Shown here piece by piece: positions 17,370-25,924 of a stretch of DNA of 64,000 nucleotides. The translations under genes and the position numbers were made by a program. The notes below the pieces were generated by a model that worked only from the letters and a program-made list of their open reading frames with translations, did not search any database and was not told the origin of the DNA. The stretch lies in assembly GCA_001570385.1 (NCBI GenBank), contig BBYL01000010.1:434001-498000 (forward strand). The letters are read 5' to 3'. Source of the DNA: Microtetraspora glauca (GTDB lineage Bacteria; Actinomycetota; Actinomycetes; Streptosporangiales; Streptosporangiaceae). Numbering within the stretch: the stretch's first letter is position 1; each line of letters begins with the position of its first letter.

Positions 17370-18395
17370 TCAGGGCCAGGAGGAGTCCTGGTGGGGGTCG
17401 CCGCCTCCGGCGAGGAGGGTGAGGTCGGACTCGACCATCATGGCGACGAGTTCCTCGAACGAGACCGTCGGCTCCCATCCGAGCTGCGTCCTGGCCTTCT
17501 TCGGGTCGGCGCAGAGCAGGTCCACCTCCGCCGGGCGGTGCAGGGACTGATCGCACACGACATATCGCTCCCAGTCCAGGCCAGCCGCGCCGAAGGCGGC
17601 CTCGACCAGTTCCCGTACCGACTGGGTCCGGCCGGTGCCGATCACGTAGTCCTCCGGCTCCGCGGCCTGGAGCATCAGACGCATGGCTCGGGCGTAGTCA
17701 CCGGCGAACCCCCAGTCGCGGCGCGCCTCCAGGTTGCCGAGCCGCAGTTCGGTGGCCAGCCCCAGCTTGATCCGGGCGACGCCGAGGCTCACCTTGCGGG
17801 TGACGAACTCGGCTCCGCGCCTGGGCGACTCGTGATTGAACAGGATGCCCGACACGGCGAACATGCCGTACGACTCGCGGTAGTTCTGGGTGAGGAAGTG
17901 CCCGTACGTCTTGGCCACGCCGTACGGAGAGCGGGGATGGAAGGGCGTGCGCTCGTTCTGCGGGGTCTCCCGGACCTGGCCGAACATCTCCGAGCTCGAC
18001 GCCTGATAGAAGCGGATCTGGCCGGAACCGGCGCCACGCGCGGCGGTGATCCCGGAGCAGACCCGGATCGCCTCCAACATGCGGAGCACGCCCATGCCGG
18101 TGACCTCGGCGGTGAGCTCCGCCTGCTCCCAGGACATCGGGACGAACGAGATCGCGCCCAGGTTGTAGACCTCGTCGGGCTGCACCTTCTCCACCGCGGA
18201 GATCAGCGATCCCTGGTCCAGCAGGTCGCCGCGGACGAGCTGGACGTCCTGCAGCAACCGGCGCACCCGGGAGACGCGAGGGTTGGCCTGACCGCGTACC
18301 AGCCCCCAGACCTCGTATCCCTCACTCAGCAGATGTTCGGCGAGATACGAGCCGTCCTGGCCGGTGATGCCAGTGATCAGCGCACGCCTGGCCAA
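17370..18395 (-). CDS. gmd: GDP-mannose 4,6-dehydratase
   Basis: This 341-residue extended-SDR enzyme converts GDP-mannose to GDP-4-keto-6-deoxymannose, the precursor of fucose, rhamnose and related sugars for cell-envelope glycans. The NAD(P) motif G-I-T-G-Q-D-G-S-Y is at residues 8-16, the catalytic S-S-S-E-M-F-G near 130, and Y-G-V-A-K near 155, followed by the family-typical N-H-E-S-P-R-R-G near 188. It is divergent from the glycosyltransferase gene, and a perfect KstR-type box lies between them. Epimerase or reductase partners are not present in the window, so the end-product sugar is unknown. Confidence 0.88.
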   Translation of the reverse strand: MARRALITGITGQDGSYLAEHLLSEGYEVWGLVRGQANPRVSRVRRLLQDVQLVRGDLLDQGSLISAVEKVQPDEVYNLGAISFVPMSWEQAELTAEVTGMGVLRMLEAIRVCSGITAARGAGSGQIRFYQASSSEMFGQVRETPQNERTPFHPRSPYGVAKTYGHFLTQNYRESYGMFAVSGILFNHESPRRGAEFVTRKVSLGVARIKLGLATELRLGNLEARRDWGFAGDYARAMRLMLQAAEPEDYVIGTGRTQSVRELVEAAFGAAGLDWERYVVCDQSLHRPAEVDLLCADPKKARTQLGWEPTVSFEELVAMMVESDLTLLAGGGDPHQDSSWP

Positions 18396-18524
18396 GGGAT
18401 CCTCCTCGCATCGGGGGCACCCGAATTCTCCGAAGTCCGCATGAGATTGCGGGGAAAGCAGCTATGAGAGGCGAATGTACCCCTCTGGGCCGATCTGAGC
18501 GCAGCCGCGACACGGACACCACGC

Positions 18525-18538
18525 TAGAACATGTTCCA
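18525..18538. promoter_or_regulatory. Perfect KstR-type operator between gmd and the glycosyltransferase gene
   Basis: TAGAACATGTTCCA matches TNNAACNNGTTNNA completely and is nearly palindromic. It is 130 bp from the gmd start and about 157 bp from the glycosyltransferase start. It suggests that envelope-glycan genes respond to the steroid repressor. Confidence 0.65.
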
Positions 18539-18663
18539 CCGAACCAGATTCGGGTAAGCTAACTTCCCAGTTGGGGCCATGTGAACACCCCACAAGAGAC
18601 CAATTTCACCTCGGTATCCCCACTGGTGGGGTGCCCAGGCTAAGGTCATCTTTATGGCAGCCC

Positions 18664-18698
18664 CAAGGGGGGCACAGCTGGAGAGGGGTGCCCCTTGG
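18664..18698 (+). promoter_or_regulatory. Hairpin overlapping the glycosyltransferase start codon
   Basis: CCAAGGGG...CAC near 18665-18677 can pair with GTGCCCCTTGG (18688-18698), with two unpaired G bases. It would bury the GAGGGG ribosome site in the loop and the TTG start in the stem. This suggests translational control but could be chance GC pairing. Confidence 0.4.
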
Positions 18699-19939
18699 CG
18701 GAGAGGCTGCGAGTCGCGCTGCTGTCCTATCGCAGCAAGCCCACCTGCGGAGGCCAGGGGGTGTACCTGCGCCACATCAGCCGCGAACTGGTCGCACTCG
18801 GGCACCACGTCGAGGTCTTCTCCGGCCAGCCGTACCCCGAACTCGACGACGGGGTCATCCTCAACAAGGTCCCCAGCCTGGACCTCTACGACGACGCCGA
18901 CCCGTTCCGCACGCCGAGACTCGGCGAGTACCGCGACTGGATCGACGCGCTCGAAGTCGCCACGATGTGGACCGCGGGCTTCCCCGAGCCGCTCACCTTC
19001 AGCCTCAGGGCCTACCGCGAACTCAAGAAACGCCAGGGCGACTTCGACGTCGTCCAGGACAACCAGACCCTGGGATACGGCGTGCTGGGCATCCAGAAGC
19101 TCTTCCCGGTCGTGGGCACCATCCACCACCCGATCAGCGTGGACCGGCGGATCGAGCTGAAGGCCGCGAAGGGCTGGAAGAAGCTCTCCATGCGTCGCTG
19201 GTACGGATTCGTCCGTATGCAGAGCATCGTCGCCCCCCGGCTCAGCCCGATCCTCACCGTCAGCGAGTCGTCCCTCGCGGACATCCATCGCGACTTCAAC
19301 GTGCCCCAGGCCAACATGCGGCTGATCCCGCTCGGCGTGGACACCCGTTTCTTCCACCCCCGCCCGCGGCTGCCCAAGCGGCCCGGCTCGATCGTGGCCG
19401 TGGCCAGCGCCGACTCCCCCATGAAGGGCGTCGCGACCCTGCTGCGCGCGGTCGCCAAGCTCGCCACCGAGCGCGACGTCAACCTGACCGTGGTCAGCAA
19501 GCCGACCCCCGGCGGGCCGACGGAGAAGCTGGTCTCCGAACTCTCCCTGCACGACCGGGTCCGGTTCGTCCACGGGATCTCGGACGACGAGCTGGCCGAA
19601 CTGATCGCCACCTCCGAGGTGGCGGTCGTGCCCTCGCTGTACGAGGGCTTCTCGCTCCCCGCGGTGGAGCACATGGCCTGCGGAACACCCCTCGTCGCGT
19701 CCAGGACGGGCGCCCTGCCCGAGGTCGTCGGGGACGCCGCCGTTCAGGTCTCTCCCGGCGACCCGGAGGAGCTGGCCGCCGTACTGCGCCGCCTGCTCGA
19801 CTCCCCCGAGGAGCGCGCGGAGGTCGGCCGCAAGGGCTACGACCGCGTGATGGAGCGCTACGCGTGGCCGGTGGTCGCCCAGCGCACCGTCGACGCCTAC
19901 CGCGAGGCCATCGCCGCCCGTACGGCCACCGCCTCGTGA
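18695..19939 (+). CDS. Family-4 glycosyltransferase
   Basis: This 414-residue GT-B enzyme has the N-terminal glycine-rich acceptor loop (G-G-Q-G-V-Y-L-R-H) near residue 20 and the donor-site motif E-G-F-S-L-P-A-V-E (E-x7-E) near residue 315, typical of retaining nucleotide-sugar transferases. The start is TTG 18695, with GAGGGG six bases upstream. It heads a plus-strand group with a methyltransferase (20028) and a prenyltransferase-like toroid protein (20842) and is divergent from gmd. The set suggests assembly of a modified lipid-linked or envelope glycan. Donor and acceptor cannot be read from sequence. Confidence 0.85.
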   Translation: MAERLRVALLSYRSKPTCGGQGVYLRHISRELVALGHHVEVFSGQPYPELDDGVILNKVPSLDLYDDADPFRTPRLGEYRDWIDALEVATMWTAGFPEPLTFSLRAYRELKKRQGDFDVVQDNQTLGYGVLGIQKLFPVVGTIHHPISVDRRIELKAAKGWKKLSMRRWYGFVRMQSIVAPRLSPILTVSESSLADIHRDFNVPQANMRLIPLGVDTRFFHPRPRLPKRPGSIVAVASADSPMKGVATLLRAVAKLATERDVNLTVVSKPTPGGPTEKLVSELSLHDRVRFVHGISDDELAELIATSEVAVVPSLYEGFSLPAVEHMACGTPLVASRTGALPEVVGDAAVQVSPGDPEELAAVLRRLLDSPEERAEVGRKGYDRVMERYAWPVVAQRTVDAYREAIAARTATAS

Positions 19940-20027
19940 GATCGCGCCGCGAGCGGGCGTTCTCGTTTCCACGTGCGCCACGAAGCCGTGCCGGAAGCAT
20001 CCGCATGATCACGAAAGGTAGGCAGGA

Positions 20028-20741
20028 GTGCTGACCGTCGACTTCGAGCGGCTCCCCGTCGGGCCAGGCGACCGTGTTCTCGACCTCGGCGCCGGCGGCG
20101 GCCGGCACGCCTTCGAGGTACTCCGCCGGGGCGCCGACGTGGTGGCCTTCGACATGGACGCGGCCGAGCTGGAAGGCGTCGCCGCGATGTTCGCCGCCAT
20201 GGACAAGGAGGGCCAGGTACCGCCCGGGGCCTCCGGGGACACCGTGGTCGGCGACGCGCTCCACATGCCGTTCCCCGACGCGTCCTTCGACCGCGTGATC
20301 GCGGCCGAGGTGCTCGAACACATCCCCGACGACATGGCCGCCATGCGGGAGATCGTCCGCGTGCTCAAGCCGGGCGGGCGGGCCGCGATCACCGTGCCGA
20401 GCTTCCTGCCGGAACGCATCTGCTGGGCGCTGTCCGAGGACTACCACACCGCTCCCGGCGGGCACATCAGGATCTACACGCTGGCGGAACTCCAGGCCAA
20501 GCTGAAGGCGTCCGGCCTTGAGGTCGGCTCCCACCACCACGCTCACGGCCTGCACGCGCCGTACTGGTGGATCAAGTGCGCGGTGGGCGTGAACAACGAC
20601 GACCATCCGCTGGCCAAGGCCTACCACGAGCTCCTCGTGTGGGACATCATGAAGCGCCCCGCCGCCACCCGGATCGCGGAGGCCGTGCTCAACCCGCTGA
20701 TCGGTAAGAGCGTGGTCGTCTACGTCCGGAAGCCGGCATGA
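20028..20741 (+). CDS. Class I SAM-dependent methyltransferase
   Basis: This 237-residue methyltransferase has motif I V-L-D-L-G-A-G-G-G-R near residues 18-27 and the acidic motif V-V-A-F-D-M-D near 40. It also has D-R-V-I-A-A-E-V-L-E-H-I-P near 90 and L-K-P-G-G-R near 117, the UbiE/Methyltransf_11 pattern. It follows the glycosyltransferase by 88 bp and starts at GTG 20028. The substrate is unknown; a lipid or glycan intermediate made by the neighbouring enzymes is likely. Confidence 0.82.
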   Translation: MLTVDFERLPVGPGDRVLDLGAGGGRHAFEVLRRGADVVAFDMDAAELEGVAAMFAAMDKEGQVPPGASGDTVVGDALHMPFPDASFDRVIAAEVLEHIPDDMAAMREIVRVLKPGGRAAITVPSFLPERICWALSEDYHTAPGGHIRIYTLAELQAKLKASGLEVGSHHHAHGLHAPYWWIKCAVGVNNDDHPLAKAYHELLVWDIMKRPAATRIAEAVLNPLIGKSVVVYVRKPA

Positions 20742-20841
20742 GCGAGCGCAGCGAGAGCGTCGACCGGCCGCGCGCGTCTCGCGACGTGCCGCCGCGCGCA
20801 CCTTCGGCACGACCCGCCTCCGAGCGGCGAGGCGCGGCGGC

Positions 20842-21900
20842 ATGAGCGTGCCGGCCGTCCCGGGAGCGATCACAGCGGATCAGGTGGTGGCCACCGCGAG
20901 GAGCATCGCGGCGGTCCAGGACGGCGAGGGCGGCGTGCCCTGGCCGGAGGGTCACATCGACGCGTGGAACCACGTCGAATGCCTGATGGCCATGACCGTG
21001 GCCGGCCTGCGCGATGAGGCCCGCCGGGGTTACGACTGGCTCGCCCGGTACCAGCGCCAGGACGGTTCGTGGCCGATGAAGGTGGCCGGCGGCGAGCCCG
21101 TCGAGAAGGGCGGCGAGTCCAACCACGCCGCGTACGTCGCCGTGGGAGTCTGGCACGACCTGCTCGTGACCGGCGACGAGGCGTTCGCCGCCTCCATGTG
21201 GCCCATGGTCACCCGGGCGCTGGACTTCGTCGTCGGGCTGCAGACCACCCGCGGCGAGATCGTCTGGGAACGCGACGAGCACGGCGTCCCCGCGGCGTAC
21301 GCGCTGCTCACCGGCTCCGCTTCGATCTACCAGGGACTGCGCAGCGGTGTCCTGCTCGGTGAACGGCTCGGCGATCCGCAGCCCGACTGGGAACTGGCCG
21401 CCGACCGGTTGGGACACGTGCTCGCCGCACACCCCGAGGCGTTCGCCGACAAGAGCCGCTTCTCGATGGACTGGTACTACCCCGTCCTCGGCGGTGCCGT
21501 ACGCGGGGCCGAGGGCGAGAAGCGCATCGAGGAGGAGTGGGACACCTTCGTCGTCCCCGATCTCGGCGTGCGCTGCGTCTCCGACCAGCCCTGGGTGACC
21601 GGCGCGGAGTCCTGCGAGCTGGTGCTGACCCTGGACGCGATGGGCGACAGGGACAGGGCGCTGCGCGTGTTCGCCGACATGCAGCACCTGCGCCACGAGG
21701 ACGGCTCGTACTGGACGGGCTGGCAGTTCGTGAACGAGAAACACTTCCCGCACGAGCGGTCGGCCTACACGGCGGCGGCGGTGATCCTCGCCGCGGACGC
21801 GCTGTCCGGGGCGACGCCCGGAGCCGCGATCTTCCGTGACGCCGGTGACCACGAGGTCCGCATCACCGGCGACTGCGGCTGCGAGCACGCCCGCGCCTAG
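20842..21900 (+). CDS. Prenyltransferase/terpene-cyclase-like toroid protein
   Basis: This 352-residue protein has helical repeats of the (alpha/alpha)6 toroid type. QW-like words are visible: Y-Q-R-Q-D-G-S-W-P near residue 75 and H-E-D-G-S-Y-W-T-G-W near 290. These are reminiscent of squalene-cyclase and prenyltransferase repeats. The D-x-D-D motif of class II cyclases is not evident, so an isoprenoid-binding, glycosidase-like or transferase role remains open. The C-terminus ends with C-G-C-E-H, a possible metal site. It belongs to the glycosyltransferase-methyltransferase group and ends at a terminator hairpin. Confidence 0.6.
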   Translation: MSVPAVPGAITADQVVATARSIAAVQDGEGGVPWPEGHIDAWNHVECLMAMTVAGLRDEARRGYDWLARYQRQDGSWPMKVAGGEPVEKGGESNHAAYVAVGVWHDLLVTGDEAFAASMWPMVTRALDFVVGLQTTRGEIVWERDEHGVPAAYALLTGSASIYQGLRSGVLLGERLGDPQPDWELAADRLGHVLAAHPEAFADKSRFSMDWYYPVLGGAVRGAEGEKRIEEEWDTFVVPDLGVRCVSDQPWVTGAESCELVLTLDAMGDRDRALRVFADMQHLRHEDGSYWTGWQFVNEKHFPHERSAYTAAAVILAADALSGATPGAAIFRDAGDHEVRITGDCGCEHARA

Positions 21901-21931
21901 ACCCAGGGAGATCATCCGGCGACGTCTGCCG

Positions 21932-21957
21932 ATCGGGGTTCCGGACCGAACCCCGAT
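21932..21957. terminator. Bidirectional terminator hairpin
   Basis: ATCGGGGTTC and GAACCCCGAT form a perfect 10-bp stem, with CGG/CCG pairing possible inside. It lies between the convergent toroid protein and methyltransferase genes. Confidence 0.65.
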
Positions 21958-22019
21958 GGCACCACGTACCGGCTAGACAGTCGGACGGACCGACGGACCG
22001 ACGGACCTCGCGGCGAGGG

Positions 22020-22664
22020 CTAGATGCCCGGGCCGGTTCGTTCGAGGACGCGCAGGGAGCCGTCGGCACGGACCTCGGTGAAGGCCCCGGAGGCGAGGGC
22101 GCGGAGATAGACGCGGTACGGCGCCTGCCCTCCGGCCGCCGGGTCGGGATAGATGTCGTGGAAGACCAGCGCCCCGCCCTCGACCACGTGCGGGGCCCAT
22201 CCCTCGTAGTCCCGGGTCACCGGCTCCTCCGAGTGCCCTCCGTCGATGAAGAGCATGGCCAGCGGCGTGTTCCAGTGCCTGGCGACGGTCTCTGAGGCGC
22301 CGACGACGGCGATGACCTCGTCCTCAAGGCCGGCGGTGGCGATCGTGCGGCGGAAGAACGGCAGCGAGTCCATCTTCCCGAAGCACGGGTCCATCAGCGT
22401 GGGGTCGTGGTGAGCCCATCCCGGCTGGATCTCCTCCGAGCCGCGGTGGTGGTCCACCGTGAACACGACCGAGCCCGCCACGCGCGCGCCGGCGCCCAGG
22501 TAGATCGCCGACTTGCCGCAGTACGTGCCGATCTCGCAGATCGGGCCGCGCGAGCCGTACGCGCAGGCGAGTTCGAAGAGGGCCTGGCCCTCCTCCGGCG
22601 GCATGAAGCCCTTGGCCCGCTCGGCGGCGTACCGCAGATCAGCGGGCATCGTGACGGTGGTCAC
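22020..22664 (-). CDS. Class I SAM-dependent methyltransferase (Methyltransf_24 type)
   Basis: This 214-residue protein has motif I C-E-I-G-T-Y-C-G-K-S near residue 38, V-D-H-H near 64 and the conserved F-I-D-G-G-H-S near 135, typical of O-methyltransferases related to the Methyltransf_24 group. GTG 22664 is chosen for its GAAGGTGA ribosome site; the frame is open further upstream without support. It is convergent with the toroid protein gene and divergent from the PPOX-ferredoxin-ADH operon, sharing the KstR-type box at 22778. Substrate unknown. Confidence 0.78.
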   Translation of the reverse strand: MTTVTMPADLRYAAERAKGFMPPEEGQALFELACAYGSRGPICEIGTYCGKSAIYLGAGARVAGSVVFTVDHHRGSEEIQPGWAHHDPTLMDPCFGKMDSLPFFRRTIATAGLEDEVIAVVGASETVARHWNTPLAMLFIDGGHSEEPVTRDYEGWAPHVVEGGALVFHDIYPDPAAGGQAPYRVYLRALASGAFTEVRADGSLRVLERTGPGI

Positions 22665-22777
22665 CGGTCGGTCACCTTCAGCATGGTCGTCCTTTTCGTA
22701 CGGCTGTCGCCTGCAAGGGACGGAGCCTAGCCCACAACAACCCGAACAAGGTTCCACTGTCCCCTTGTCCGGCATGA

Positions 22778-22791
22778 TGGAACATGTTCTA
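22778..22791. promoter_or_regulatory. Perfect KstR-type operator with overlapping -10 element
   Basis: TGGAACATGTTCTA matches TNNAACNNGTTNNA at every fixed position. The -10-like TACTTT (22790-22795) starts inside it and would place transcription start at about 22801, the GTG codon itself. Repressor binding would therefore block the promoter directly. Confidence 0.78.
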
Positions 22792-22800
22792 CTTTGCAGC

Positions 22801-23286
22801 GTGAACCAGCGCTCCCAGATTGCGATGTCCGAGGAAGAGATCGCGAAGCTGCTCGACGGCGCACGCAAGCTCCAGCTCGGCACGATCAACCCCGACGGCA
22901 CCCCGCACATGGTGACCATGTTCTACGGCCTGGTCGACGGGAAGATCGCCTTCTGGACGTACGGCAAGGCCCAGAAGGCCCGCAACATCGAGCGCGATTC
23001 CCGGATCACCTGCCTGATCGAGGACGGCGACGAGTACTCCGAACTGCGCGGCATCATGCTGTACGGCGTCGCCAAGCGCGTCGACGACCCCGCGGGCGTC
23101 CTCGGCATCGGGATGGAGGTCACCCGGCGCATGACCCGCATGGACGATGTCGAACCGCTCCGGGAGTACGTCGAGCATACCGGCCGCAAGCGCGTCGGAT
23201 ATGTCGTCGAGCCGACCCGCGTGGTCTCCTGGGACCACAGCAAGCTCGCCGCGGCCCCACGACAGCGCTCCGGGGAATCCCTCTGA
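22801..23286 (+). CDS. PPOX-class (pyridoxamine-phosphate-oxidase-fold) flavin/F420-type protein
   Basis: This protein of about 161 residues has the split-barrel PPOX fold: L-G-T-I-N-P-D-G-T-P-H near residue 25, then V-D-G-K-I-A-F-W-T and K-A-R-N-I-E-R-D near 60. Such proteins bind FMN or F420 and reduce diverse substrates. GTG 22801 lacks a ribosome site but sits where transcription should begin, so the mRNA is probably leaderless. It is the first gene of an operon with a ferredoxin and an alcohol dehydrogenase under a KstR box, suggesting a redox step in steroid breakdown. The exact reaction is unknown. Confidence 0.75.
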   Translation: MNQRSQIAMSEEEIAKLLDGARKLQLGTINPDGTPHMVTMFYGLVDGKIAFWTYGKAQKARNIERDSRITCLIEDGDEYSELRGIMLYGVAKRVDDPAGVLGIGMEVTRRMTRMDDVEPLREYVEHTGRKRVGYVVEPTRVVSWDHSKLAAAPRQRSGESL

Positions 23287-23323
23287 GCCCACCGGAGCAG
23301 CGGCCCCATCCGAGGAGAGTCCA

Positions 23324-23518
23324 GTGAAGATCAAGCTCGACGAGCTGGTGTGCGAGGCCAACGCCGTGTGCACCGGCCTGGCCCCCGAGGTCTTCGAGCT
23401 CGATGACGACGACCGGCTGCACGTCGTACTGCCCGAGCCGCCGGCGGAGATGCTCGACCGCGTGCGGCACGCGGTCCGTTCCTGCCCCAAAGCCGCCCTA
23501 TCGCTCGAAGACGAGTAA
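23324..23518 (+). CDS. fdxD: Ferredoxin, FdxD-like
   Basis: This 64-residue ferredoxin has three cluster cysteines: C-E-A-N-A-V-C near residues 10-16 and S-C-P near 52. The fourth usual position is Ala, as in [3Fe-4S] ferredoxins that serve P450s. The pattern closely follows mycobacterial FdxD, itself in the KstR regulon. It follows the PPOX gene by 37 bp with a good ribosome site (GAGGAG) before GTG 23324 and precedes the alcohol dehydrogenase. It is a likely electron donor for the P450 at 14699. Confidence 0.83.
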   Translation: MKIKLDELVCEANAVCTGLAPEVFELDDDDRLHVVLPEPPAEMLDRVRHAVRSCPKAALSLEDE

Positions 23519-23534
23519 CCCCCCAGGAGGTCAA

Positions 23535-24620
23535 ATGCGCGGAGCGCTGCTGCACGCGGTCGGTGACGACAAGCTCGACATCCGTGACGACTTCACGCTG
23601 GCCCCGGTCGGCCCCACGGACGTCCGCGTGAAGATCAAGGCCACCGGCGTCTGTCATTCCGACCTGTCGGTGCTCTCGGGCGTGCTGCCGATGCCGCTGC
23701 CCGTGATCCCCGGGCACGAGGGCGCCGGCGAGGTGGTCGAGGTGGGCGACCACGTGACCTCCGTCCAGCCCGGCGACCACGTGATCATCAACTGGACGCC
23801 CGCGTGCGGCGACTGCCCGAACTGCGTCGTCGGCCAGCCGCACCTCTGCATGACGTTCGTGATGAAGAGCTTCGTGGAAGCCCGCTTCCGCTACGGCGGC
23901 GACACCCCGGCGTTCGGCATGGCCGGCTGCGGCACCTGGGCCGAGGAGATCGTCGTTCCGTGGCAGGGGGCGATCAAGGTCGATCCGGACGTGCCGTACG
24001 AGGCCGCCGCGCTGATCGGCTGCGGCATCACCACCGGCGTCGGAGCGGTGCTCAACACCGCGAAGGTACGTCCCGGCTCCACTGTCGCGGTCGTCGGCTG
24101 CGGCGGCGTGGGCCTCTCGGTGATCCAGGGTGCCCGGCTGTCGGGCGCGACCACGATCCTCGCGATCGACCCCCTAGAGTCCAAGCACGAGCTGGCCAAG
24201 AAGGTCGGCGCCACGCACGCGATCACCCCCGACCAGCTCATGGACGCGACGGCGAGCCTCACCGGCGGCCAGGGCTTCGACTACGGCTTCGAGGTGGTCG
24301 GCAAGTCCGCCGCGATCATGACCGCGTGGCAGGCCACGCGACGCGGCGGCGACGTCGTCGTCGTCGGCGCGGGCGCCATGGACGACACGGTGCCGCTGAC
24401 CGCGTTCAACCTGCTCTTCGAGGGCAAGAACATCCTCAGCTCGCTCTACGGCGGTTCGGACGTGCGCCGCGACTTCCCGTTCTTCGCCGGCCTCTACAAG
24501 GCGGGCAAGCTCGACCTGGAGAGCATGATCAGCTCCAGGATCAAGCTCTCGGACCTCAACGACGCGGTCGCCTCGCTCAAGAACGGCGAGGTCCTCCGCC
24601 AGATCGTCGTCATGGACTGA
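23535..24620 (+). CDS. Zinc-dependent alcohol dehydrogenase (class III-like MDR)
   Basis: This 361-residue medium-chain dehydrogenase carries the catalytic zinc ligands in G-V-C-H-S-D (near 38) and G-H-E-G-A-G (near 60). The structural zinc cysteines are C-G-D-C-x2-C-x7-C near 90-105, and the NAD motif G-C-G-G-V-G near 185. ATG 23535 follows AGGAGG. In this operon it could oxidise the alcohol made by the P450 on the sterol side chain to the aldehyde. A terminator follows the stop. The function beyond alcohol oxidation is inferred. Confidence 0.85.
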   Translation: MRGALLHAVGDDKLDIRDDFTLAPVGPTDVRVKIKATGVCHSDLSVLSGVLPMPLPVIPGHEGAGEVVEVGDHVTSVQPGDHVIINWTPACGDCPNCVVGQPHLCMTFVMKSFVEARFRYGGDTPAFGMAGCGTWAEEIVVPWQGAIKVDPDVPYEAAALIGCGITTGVGAVLNTAKVRPGSTVAVVGCGGVGLSVIQGARLSGATTILAIDPLESKHELAKKVGATHAITPDQLMDATASLTGGQGFDYGFEVVGKSAAIMTAWQATRRGGDVVVVGAGAMDDTVPLTAFNLLFEGKNILSSLYGGSDVRRDFPFFAGLYKAGKLDLESMISSRIKLSDLNDAVASLKNGEVLRQIVVMD

Positions 24621-24635
24621 GAACACGCGCGACGG

Positions 24636-24668
24636 ACAGGCCCGCCCGGCGTTCCCGGGCGGGCCTGT
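24636..24668 (+). terminator. Terminator after the alcohol dehydrogenase
   Basis: ACAGGCCCGCCCGG pairs with CCGGGCGGGCCTGT around a short loop, a strong 14-bp stem 15 bp after the stop codon. Confidence 0.75.
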
Positions 24669-24703
24669 CGCCGTTCCGGGCCGTCGGCCAGGGAGGGCCA
24701 CTT

Positions 24704-24735
24704 GGTAGATGCCATCTACCTAGATGCCATCTACC
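24704..24735. promoter_or_regulatory. Twin palindromic operator before the AAA ATPase remnant
   Basis: GGTAGATG-C-CATCTACC (24704-24720) is immediately followed by TAGATG-C-CATCTA (24721-24733), two palindromes with one-base centres in direct repeat. They lie just before the ribosome site of the ATPase remnant and may have been a self-regulation site. Confidence 0.55.
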
Positions 24736-24747
24736 GAGGAGTCGACC

Positions 24748-25901
24748 ATGCGTGGGGCCCGCTTCATCGGACGCCTGCGGGAGCTGGACGTTCTCCGCAA
24801 GCGTCTTCGCCGTGTCCACTCCTCAGGCACCGGATCCGCCCTCGCCCTGAGGGGACGCCGTCAGGTCGGGAAGTCTCGACTCGTCCAGGAATTCTGCGAC
24901 CAGGCGGGCACACCGTACCTGTTCTTCACCGCAATCAAGGGAATGTCCCCAGTAGAGTCCGTGGCCACTTTCTGCACCGAATTGCAAGAGTCCTCCCTGC
25001 CTCCCGATTCCGGCAATGTCGTGCGGGTGAGCAATGGGAGCTGGCCGGACGCCTTCCGGGTCCTGGCATCCACGCTCCCCTCGACGCCCTCGATCATCGT
25101 CATGGACGAGATGCCCTGGCTCGCCGAGCAGGACGACCTGTTCGACGGAGCGTTACAGACGGCATGGGACCGGCTGTTGTCCATGAAGCCGGTCCTGCTG
25201 CTTCTGCTGGGCAGCGACCTTCACATGATGGAGCGGCTGACCGCCTACGATCGGCCCTTCTACGGACGAGCGGACACCATGGTGCTCGGCCCGCTCAACC
25301 CGGCCGAGACCGCCGACGCCGTCGGCTCCTCCACAGGTTGGCGAAGGAGAAGCAGGTGCTCACCGTGGATCAGCCGCTGTCCACCCAGCCGGGAAAACCG
25401 GCCTTGTACCGGGTCGCCGACAACAACCTGCGAATGTATCTGGGCATCCTCCGTGCCGCCGCCGATCATTCCCGCCGGGGTCGTCCAGACCTGGCATTCC
25501 GCCTGGTTCAACGACGATGGACCAGCTTTCGCGGCCCCGCGGTGGAACCCGTCGTACGCGACGCGTTGACGATCGCCGGAGCGTCCGGAGATCTCCCGTG
25601 GCCCGAGATTGAGGCCGTGGGCGGCTGGTGGAATCGCCGATTCGCTCCCGAAGTCGATCTGGTCGGCGCGGACCGCGCCCCAGTGGCTCGCCACGTCGCG
25701 TTCGCGGGCTCCGTCAAATGGCTGGGCACCCCATTCGACGCGCATGACCTGGCGACCCTCCGCCGTGACGCGGCGCAGGTTCCCGGGTTCGACACCGGGG
25801 TGAGCGGACTCGCCGTGGTCTCGCTGTCAGGTATGCGGTCCGGCGTGGAAGGCGCCGACCTGGTCTGGGGCGCGGACGACGTCATCGCGGCGTGGCGCTG
25901 A
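24748..25901 (+). pseudogene. Broken archaeal-type AAA ATPase with DUF234 C-terminus
   Basis: The first frame (24748 to about 25320) encodes an ATPase domain with Walker A-like G-R-R-Q-V-G-K-S-R and Walker B-like I-I-V-M-D-E-M. The continuation in another frame (about 25335-25901) encodes the DUF234-like C-terminus (Y-R-V-A-D-N-N-L-R-M-Y-L, then W-T-S-F-R-G-P-A-V-E-P-V). The roughly 100-residue middle part containing the winged helix, expected between them, is missing. An internal deletion with a frame change therefore separates the halves. Family members are about 450-480 residues. The start ATG 24748 has GAGGAG upstream. It is likely inactive unless the parts are made separately. Confidence 0.75.
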
Positions 25902-25924
25902 GCCGGGGCGGCGGAACCCACCCT

